A DNA stretch of 64,000 nt, from assembly GCA_018417955.1 (NCBI GenBank), contig JACTVC010000010.1:1128763-1192762 (forward strand), read 5' to 3'. The position numbers and the translations under genes are program-made. A model generated the notes under the pieces. That model did not search any database, was not told where the DNA came from, and saw nothing but the letters and a program-made list of their open reading frames with translations. Positions within the stretch are counted from its first letter, which is position 1; each line of letters opens with the position of its first letter. This DNA comes from Laccaria trichodermophora. Lineage: Eukaryota; Basidiomycota; Agaricomycetes; Agaricales; Hydnangiaceae. Of the stretch, positions 56,561 to 64,000 are shown in pieces.

Positions 56561-58200
56561 TGCCCGTGATAAGCAAATTAAGGATGTATGGAGAAGAGAC
56601 TCTTCCTCGATATGCCCAGCGTTGCAGAACGCCGGCCTCGTCAACCATGGGATAAATTGTGGTTAGTGTACAGCTCGTCTCTTCATGGAATTCGGTCGAG
56701 TCCGAAAAAAGTTTACTCAAATTGGAGTATTCGATAGCAGTCTGGATTTCCTGCTCTACGATATCTGGTTTTTTTTTGTAAAGGTTTCTGGCCGTCCCCC
56801 CGTACTTGCAAAATGCCTCGAACAACCCTTTCAATGAATAGTTGTTGGTAGCAGTTTCCCTTGTCAAGAAGTCAATATGAAGGTCAAGCCAATACTAAGC
56901 TGAACACGTTACCGAGCAAAATAAAATTCATCCCATGACCATGGACTCATGACCCATTGTTTAACATTTAGCTGCTTAACCCACTCCTTATATCGTTTAG
57001 GTCGCGGCGATGACGACGCCAATATTCTCCAGTGTCCAAACTCTTCTGGTGTTGATTGCTATTCGTTGAGATCAAACAACACGAGCATGTTCTTCACGCG
57101 ATCGGTGAACACCGGATGTCAAGACATCGCGAAGGAGTCATGTGGGATCCAGTAGACGCCCGAATCCAGAAATATGTAACGATTGATGGGACTTTTTGCG
57201 AAAATGGTGGGTAAACCAGCAATGAGTCGTCTCAGAAGAGAGTACATCAGGTATACGGTCTTTCCTACAGAGAAAATATTGCATCAGGGATGAAATATTA
57301 TATAAATGTACGACGAACCAATGCCGGGTTGCCCTAAAAGGAGAACGTGCTGGGATTGTGACGCCGAAAAAATTTCGAGTTCGGTGTATTCGCCTCGAAC
57401 TAGGAAGATAGGAATGGGACTCCAAATTGCATCGTCTGGGGTCCACTTTAAAAGATAGACGAGATCGATGGTCGTAACTTTAACCTCGTCAGGTGAATAC
57501 AGATCAAATTCTTGGGCCTCCCCAAGTGCACTTGGATTTGGTACACGTCCTTCAACAACACGAGCGATCTTGGTCCAAGCTTCGTCCTTCTTCCAAAGGG
57601 CGTCCTAGAGAAGGTACATAATTTCGTCTCGACGGTGGCCTTCACTTGTCTGAAGAGGTCGAGGCTCGATAGCTGGCCGTAAACACCTAGTTATGAGTAG
57701 AAAGAAATCGTCAGATATAACCTACCTTCCGGCCTGGTAAAACGAGCTCGTTTCGAAGGTGGCCTTGAGTAGCAAAAGCAACAGTAAGAACCTTATAGGC
57801 GTAAGTCACGATCACTTACCGGAGTCTTCTTCAAGGGCAGAGTGAATATCAGTTGACGTATGCACCGCGAGACCGCCTGGTGTTTGGGCCAAGATGTGAA
57901 AGGTGCTTAAATAAGACCCCGCAATCGATAGCTGTGAAACTAGGCAGTCACCCTTGATGCGGGATATACGAACATCGGTACCATCTAGTCGAACAGATTC
58001 AATGATTTTTGTCCCATTGGAATGGTGCACCTCCAAAGGAGAAGAGTTGGTGCATCGACATTGTTGAGCTGAGGCGCCATCTTAGTTTTGATCCTTTCCT
58101 TGAGATCACTGACAAGGTGGTCGCCATCGATTCTAGTAACGAATGAACTTGATTCTGGATCGTCGGTGGGGAGGACAAGACAGCGCAGCGTAACGGGCAT
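56561..58200 (-). pseudogene. Crinkler-like pseudogene CRN5 with canonical header
   Basis: The start at 58200 (MPVTLRCLVLPTDDPESSSF) gives a canonical Crinkler header: VTRIDGDHLVSDLKERIK ... APTLLLWR. A frame change follows immediately before VHHSNGTKIIESVRLDG and YLSTFHILAQTPGG. The body has FLVRGEYTELEIFSASQSQH, a P-loop GQPGIG-KTVYLMYSLL split by an intron, and a helical C-terminal part LKGLFEAFCKYGGTARNLYK. In the P-loop domain exon two in-frame stops interrupt the chain, one TGA near 57120 and one TAG near 57070. The 3' end is cut off at the joint with MFS E at about 56560. It differs clearly from CRN2-4 in header and NTPase, so it is a separate CRN lineage. Confidence 0.7.
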
Positions 58201-58404
58201 TGCGTTGAGTGATCCAGGAGTGATCAGAGGCACGGTTCGCTCATCAGGACCAAATCGGGACCCTCATCCTCATACACGCAACGCCTACCTCAAGATGCAA
58301 ATCTCCCCCGTCAACGCGTCAACAGCTTGAAGCACCTCGTACCGCGAACGACCTTCTTCAACGTCCACTAGTAGATGTAAACGGGTAGCTTATTGTGATA
58401 ATTG

Positions 58405-60834
58405 TAACAACAGTGGCATTTAGACCTCAAGACGTCCGATGGGTACGGGACTTTCAGCCCTCAATGGGACCCACGGCCGATGAACGGTCCTTATACCGCC
58501 CGTCCCGCCGCCGCTAATGGGTTACCGTCTGATTTGAAGACACCAGCAGGTCTGCATGACCGGGAGGAACCTATATCACGCGCATCAACTCTCCTTGCTC
58601 TGCCGTTCACCCCACAACAACAACCGACCACCGGGAAGAACAAGTTTGGCCTTAGGCTCTTTGAGTTCCGGACGTCGACGAATGGGCGGTTCTTGGGGCA
58701 GCAGGCTCAGGCTCAAGCTCAATGGGAACAGAGTCATGGTCAAGAGTTCGAGCAAGGCAGGGACGGGAGCGAGTGGACGAGAGGAGCGAACGCCAATCCG
58801 GGCATTGATCTCCTCCACCTTTTTCAACTCAAAGACACGCTCGAGGCCTAATCCAATATTGATCCCGCTCTCATCCTGATTTCGGGGCGCAGACAAACGT
58901 TCCGGAGAAGGACACTGTGGAGAAGGATTTGTTGGCGTGGATGACTGTCGTTGGGGCGAACATCCTTCTTTCTTTCTTCCTTCCTTGGTGTGTTTGGGCC
59001 GATGGAGGATGTAGGTGGCTCATGCAGTTCTGCACATTTGGGTGAGCAATTTTTCTAGAGTCGGAATTGTGTTGGTTATGAATTACGGTTTTCATCAGGT
59101 ACATTTTTACGTGGGGCGTGTATCGCGATTACTACATGAACGAATTCCCAAAACTCCATTCGCCAAACAAGCTTGCGTGCGTCTCTTTTTCTCCGTGTCT
59201 TTCTCACTGTTCCACTCATGCCACGCGCAATATAGATTGATAGAAAGTCTTCAATTCGCATTACTCTTCCTCCTGGCGTTCCTAGCGGGTAAAGCAGTCG
59301 ACGCGAACCATTTCCATTGGGTTGTGCTCCCTGGCTCTGCGTTCTTTGGAATGTCGTGCGGCTTTCCTATCTCACACGCTTGCAAACATCATTCGTTCAT
59401 ATGTATCTATTACCCCCAGGCTCTTCTTGCTCTCCTTTGTCGATCCAGAAAGTTTCATGCACCTCAGTGCCCTCTCCTACCCGAGTTCATATCATCCCCA
59501 CTAACCACCTTGTTTTTGTAATGTATAGCTGTTCCTAATACAAGGTGTAGGCATGGGTCTCGGGCTCGGCATGATCTTTTTGCCTACCGCCATTGTGTGC
59601 AAGCACCACTTCAAGAAATGGAGAGCGTCATCACGGGGATCGTACTCAGCGGAGCCTCAGCTGGTGCAATTGTGTTCCCACTTGGTGAGATCTTTCCGTC
59701 CTTTTGAGCCATCGAATGATTTTTCAATGCCCTCACCTACAGTGCTAGAGTAAGCCCCCCCTTTCCCTTCCTCTGTTCCTCCCCCGCTTTCCTGCTGACG
59801 GTGATGATGGTTAGCAAATTCCTCCCTACGAAAGGGTTCAGCGGAACAGTGCGCATAACTGCATACATGGTCCTTGCGTGTCTGGTGATAGGCAACAGCC
59901 TCATGGGAATGCCGGCCAAACTGTTCATTCCTAAGCTCCCTGATGTGAGCCTGTTGATGTATTTCAAGGAGCGGTATTATGCATTGGTCATGGGTGCGTG
60001 AGTTTCCCGTGCTTCCTATCGCCCTCCCTTTAATGATGATGATGATGGTTTTTGCAGAACTTTCATAGCCCTGCTGACGATGTACTTCCCCGCTTCGTAC
60101 ATGGAGGATTACGTGGTACTGCATGATGTTAACCCACATCTGGCGTTTTATGCGGTGCGCTTGTCCCGCCCCTTTCAACCTTCGTACTGACTCTCCTTTG
60201 ACAGTTGGCAATCACGCACATCGCCAGTCTGATGGGGCGCATAGTGATGGGTCTACTGGCGGACAAGTATGGATCTTTCACCTTGTTGATTCCCACCACG
60301 GTAATCTTGGCTGCGAGCTTGTGTGTCGTCGTTTCAGTGTACGTCTTCCTTTCTTTTTTTCTTGCCTTTTCGCGTCGCTCACTATTCGACCTTCTTACCA
60401 CTAGTCAAAGCGTGAAAGCCATAGTGATCGTATCCACATTCTACGGCTTTTCGTCTGGAGCTTGGCTTTCGCTCCTTATTTCTGAACTCGCTTCGCTTGC
60501 TCTTCGTCCTGCTTAAATTGGGTGAGCCTCCTCTTACGTTCCCGTAGCAAAGATCTGGCTGACTTGTTTTGTGTTTTGTGTTAGTCTTCGAACTGACTTG
60601 TTGCTCTCAGCGGCTAGTCTTGGCTCCTTTCTGGGCCTGTGCAATTGGGTTTGCTTTCGGCCGAGTTCATATGGGCGAGGCCTGTTGAATTGTTAGGGGT
60701 GAGCTTTCCCTTCCCTTTTGTTCGAATCTTTTGACCGTTGTTTTCTGAATAGTTCTTTGCTCTTTGTGACTGCGGGCATGTTTTGATACATCCGACAACT
60801 TGTATCGCTAAAGAAGCGAAATCGAATAGTGTGA
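58405..60834 (+). pseudogene. MFS transporter copy D, decayed
   Basis: This is an inverted relative of MFS C. It begins inside the N-terminal extension (SPQWDPRPMNGPYTARPAAA, FLGQQAQAQAQ) and continues through EKDLLAWMTVVGA, LFLLAFLAGKAVDANHFHWV, RITAYMVLACLVIGNSLMGM and MGRIVMGLLADKYGSFTLL to the last exon ending at 60834. Disruptions include a gap of about 13 bases near 58870, a one-base loss near 59630 (AAATGGAGAGCGTCATC versus AAACGGAGAGCGTTCATT in C), and a TAA in place of GAA just before 60520 (ALRPA-stop). It lies immediately upstream of CRN4 in the same orientation. Confidence 0.8.
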
Positions 60835-61162
60835 ATTCATATTCATTTATCAGTGGTTAACATGTGAGGAGTTGTCGTTTCCGTTTATTAAAGCTGTTAC
60901 ATGGTCTGAGTATGATGCGTACCTCAGACGGAACAATTCTCTGATTACATCGTGCCACGCGAGTAGAATGAGGATGTCGTGAGCTTTGAATTTGACTTTG
61001 AAGTTTGAGGGTCCTGTTTGGGATTGTTTGGGGCATTCTTGAGACGCAACCTCACGTTGTATTTAGACGCTACCACCATGTATCGGGGACCGGTTGTCTC
61101 TCATTGGGACCGCTCCGGAATATAATCCCACTCTACGCTACTCACCTCGTAGCCCATGCAAG
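60835..61162. other. Spacer and promoter region of CRN4
   Basis: This holds the 3' flank of MFS D (CATTTATCAGTGGTTAACATGTGAGGAGTTG), similar to sequence beyond the MFS tail at 32.06 kb. The CRN4 upstream region follows, with CTCTACGCTACTCACCTCGTAG similar to the CTACGTTA(C/G)...AGTGG words in front of CRN1-3. No gene was recognised. Confidence 0.45.
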
Positions 61163-63749
61163 ATGCCCAAACGAAAGAAGTTTTGGTGTATCCTCCTTGA
61201 CGACCCGGTTAAGCAGCCATTCTTCGTAGAAAATCGTCTCGACGACGTGATTCTTGCTCTCTTGTCGAATGTCAAGTCTACCTTGCCCAATGGTGCCATC
61301 GTTAAATATGACCCTTACGAAATCACCTTGTACAAAGTGGGTACATTGCAAGCCAACTTAATCCTTTGTAGCTCAACCCATGGTAGATAACCAAGTCAAT
61401 CCCCGTCGAACCGTCAAACAATTTGTTCGAACGCATCAAAAATATGGGAGATATACGGACATTCTCTACTCAATTGGACAACATCGCTGCAAAATTAAGT
61501 GGTATCTTTACAGGTGGGGTCAACGAACAAATACTTCAATTTGCAATAAAGTTGCCCCAAGCACCAGGTGAGTTTCATGTGTCTAATGGTCTATATGCCA
61601 ACTAATCTTCACTTTTGAAGAAGACTCCGGTAAGTGTTTGTGGCCTACGCATATAGCTATGCAGGTTCTGATTGTTGCTTTTGCCACTACAGAGCCGCCT
61701 TTGAAACGAGCTCGTCTGACGAGTTCAGAAGGTAAATTACAAGCCAACTGTAGCTCGGCCCCCTCCTGCCCTCGCTTATTTGTCTACCCCACTTTTCACC
61801 AGTTCCTATTTGGCTTCAGGAGCTCCACAAGAAGATTTGGAACCGAGGGGACCTCCATCAGGAACTCTTCCGCAGCGTCACTCTCACCCTTCAAGACTAC
61901 GAAAACCTACAAGCTGGCATGACAAAACTTTATCCGAATCGCAAAGAAAAGAATTCTCGGATTGGTGTTGATGGCCTAGCTACCAAGCTTGCTCTCCTCC
62001 AATCCAGCAACAACCACTCGGTCACCGATCATGGCGCCGACCACACTACACAACTCGATCATCATGAGGATGAAAATGAAGATGACGATGAGGTTGATGA
62101 AGGGCTTGCTGTTCTCCAATCCAGCGACGACCAGGTCACCGATAACGACGACGATGATGCTGAAGGTGACGATGAGGTTGATGAAGAGTTTCGCTCCTTC
62201 TTTCCATTTAAACTTGAATATCTGGATCTTTCAAGTTTACATCTCCGGCCTTCGCCACCGCGCATGCCCCTGCCGCTTCTCATCCGGGAAGATTACGCAG
62301 TCCTCTCCAGATTGTTGGATGACCTAGGAGAGGGCGGCAACGGCTCTGCAGTCATCAGCGGTCAGCCTGGAACAGGTGTGATCCTGTCTTTCTTCTTATT
62401 CTAGCTCTCAACTAGTCGCAGGCAAGACCGCTTACCTCTATTATAAACTGATACAAAACATGCTCGCGGGCACCCGATGCTTATTCCAAACTGTCGAAAC
62501 CGAAGGGCACAATGGTGTCTATTTGATTGAATCATCGATAGAAGTAGTCGACTCCTGGCTACTGGATGAGTATATCATCGCCTTATTTGACGCTGATGGG
62601 CCGTCAAGTCGACCTGCGCATTTTCTCCTCAACAATCGTTTTATCAAAATAATTGCGGCCTGTTCACCAAATAATGCTTATCAAGAGTGGACAGAAAAGC
62701 AGAAGTCTCCTAACTGGGTGTCGAGGCTGATAACCGCATTGTGGTCCCCTCAGGAGCTTTTCTTGACGGGGTGGGTGATAGTCTACAAGTCAGGGAACTA
62801 CACTGACATCATTTATAGAATGTTCCTTGCCCCGCCAGATCTCAGCTACTCCCGACTTCAAGAACTGACAAGTTATTTCGGCTTCAACCCCCGCGACTGC
62901 TTTCATGCACCACCAAGTATTACTGAAGTCACGGCACGAATCGCAAAAAATATCGAAGAGTGCTCAAGAAATATGCACTTGGAAGAGTTTTGGCGTAAGA
63001 CCCGCTCAACGAAATCCATATCGCACTCCGTTTTTCAGCTCTTTCCGTCAGTCGATGACAATGAGCGTCTGCTAGATACTGCTAAAATATCAGCAGTTTC
63101 TCCGTGGGCTCTGACAACGTTACTAAAAATCTACAAAAAGGGTCAAGTGGATGCTCCGTACGAATTTTACAAAATTCTTAAGAAGACGCCTGGTACGGGA
63201 CGCCTTCGCGGTGAGATGTTCGAGGCGCAGGTGTTGGAATACTTCGTTGCTCTCAAGGGGCCGGAGACATTCACTATCCGGAGTTCGTCTAGTTCTGAAG
63301 CCTCCCAGTGGACATATCCAGGGCCCACTACGAATACCTTTTCTTACTCGTCAACATTCACCCAGTCGCTTCGGGATGCAGTCACTAAGAAAGAATCTCT
63401 ACTCCTGGTCCCTCAACGAAACTTTCCCGTAGTTGATTCTATCCTCTATACCCCTGGGGATCTTTTGACCGGAATCCAAGTTACCGTCAACACAGACCAT
63501 ACGGCGATGGTGGTTGGCCTCCAGCGAATTCAAGAAACACTGAAAAAAATATGTATAATGGCCAACCTTCGACCCTCAATCCAGGCCAACCACTGGCGAC
63601 TTATATTTGTGGTGCCAGAGGACACAGCTCCCCTTTTTGAGATTCAGAAGTTTGAAGGCGATGGTTTGGACGGGTGGCTTAAGAAGGTCGATCAGTGGGT
63701 TCTTGGAATTAATGAGGATACGATATGGAGAAGGACCAGTCAACTCTGA
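61163..63749 (+). CDS. Crinkler/RHS-like P-loop NTPase effector CRN4
   Basis: The start at 61163 gives MPKRKKFWCILLDDPVKQPF ... EITLYK. An intron leads to ITKSIPVEPSNNLFERIKNM and QILQFAIKLPQAP. A small exon (EDS) joins through an intron ending cactacag to EPPLKRARLTSSE, a possible NLS. The body has WLQELHKKIWNRGDLHQELF-like residues and a long acidic linker (DENEDDDEVDEG, DNDDDDAEGDDEVDEEF). It continues with LEYLDLSSLHLRPSPP, Walker A GQPGTG-KTAYLYYKLIQ split by an intron, a Walker B-like IIALFDADG and IIAACSPN. The C-terminal nuclease-like region has GEMFEAQVLEYFVALKG, PGDLLTGIQVTVNTDHT and HWRLIFVVPEDTAPLFEIQ, ending RTSQL-stop at 63749. All exons are open, about 770 residues. It is the only complete plus-strand member. 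Confidence 0.8.
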
Positions 63750-63759
63750 AGTACTTCTT

Positions 63760-63945
63760 AGCCTTGTGACTAATGGGCGAGGCATATCGGCTTGTTTCAA
63801 GTAAGGGTAAGGCTTCCTTCCTTCCTTCGAATCTATTGCTAACCATTGACCATTGCTTATGAACAGTTCTACTCTTTGTGACTGGGGCGTGTTTTGGTAC
63901 GTTCGACAACTTGTATCGCCTAAGAAGCGGAATCAAATAAGTATG
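63760..63945 (+). repeat. MFS-tail repeat downstream of CRN4
   Basis: ATGGGCGAGGC, a pyrimidine-rich intron, then CTTTGTGACTGGGGCGTGTTTTGGTACGTTCGACAACTT-like sequence and AAGAAGCGGAATC match the penultimate exon edge, last intron and last exon of MFS D (60670-60834). Only the tail is present. With MFS D itself it brackets CRN4 in direct orientation. Confidence 0.75.
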
Positions 63946-64000
63946 CTTACCAAATGCTTACAGTAAACCTTTTTCAGTTCTCTCAGTTGCATGATCCATT

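Overview
The window reads as nuclear DNA of a filamentous basidiomycete, most likely an Agaricomycete. Genes are cut by many short introns (about 45-60 bases, GT-AG, some apparently GC-AG), base composition is moderate, and the families are typical of mushrooms: FunK1-like kinases, a Tnp2 (CACTA-type) transposase, monocarboxylate-type MFS carriers, MYND proteins and Crinkler-like effectors. No rRNA, tRNA, CRISPR array or bacterial-style operon was seen. Gene ends below come from translated exons and splice signals read by eye, so internal exon borders are approximate.

Layout. 0-15.2 kb is a duplicated, partly decayed area. It holds the 3' end of a histidine acid phosphatase, two MFS carriers (A truncated at the 5' end, B apparently complete), a 7-TM protein with a second copy of its tail, a coiled-coil gene, and a small unrecognised gene present as two inverted copies about 12 kb apart. 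16-31.7 kb is mostly ordinary housekeeping and metabolic sequence: mitochondrial aconitase, a MYND protein, an SMP-30-like protein, a 386-bp CACTG-ended MITE with a TAT target duplication, an alpha/beta hydrolase next to a carboxymuconolactone decarboxylase-like gene, an AKTIP-like E2 variant, an HNH-like protein and an acyl-CoA desaturase. 32-64 kb is the most unusual part. It carries five Crinkler (CRN/RHS-like) loci interleaved with three copies of one MFS carrier, and also RSA3, an APH-family kinase and a 6-kb transposon-related gene pair.

How the parts relate. Four CRN loci (32.1-34.6, 40.6-43.2, 52.0-54.5 and 61.2-63.7 kb) share a short ubiquitin-like header of the type K-R-F-W-C...L-Y-K. 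Three of these four continue into a P-loop NTPase (GQPG[IT]GKT) and a restriction-nuclease-like C-terminal domain. The fourth continues through a second, canonical Crinkler header into a protein kinase. Three of these loci (32, 52 and 61 kb) lie directly downstream of an MFS gene, and a second copy of that MFS gene's last exon lies just beyond the CRN stop. Each of these CRN bodies is therefore bracketed by direct repeats of its neighbour's 3' end. The 30.5-38.0 kb and 50.8-56.6 kb segments are duplicates (desaturase, CRN, MFS), yet they carry different effector bodies in the same slot. A similar pattern occurs at 13-15 kb, where a small gene sits between two copies of another gene's last exon. 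The proposed system is a modular effector locus in which CRN bodies are exchanged behind a conserved header at recombinogenic MFS-tail repeats.
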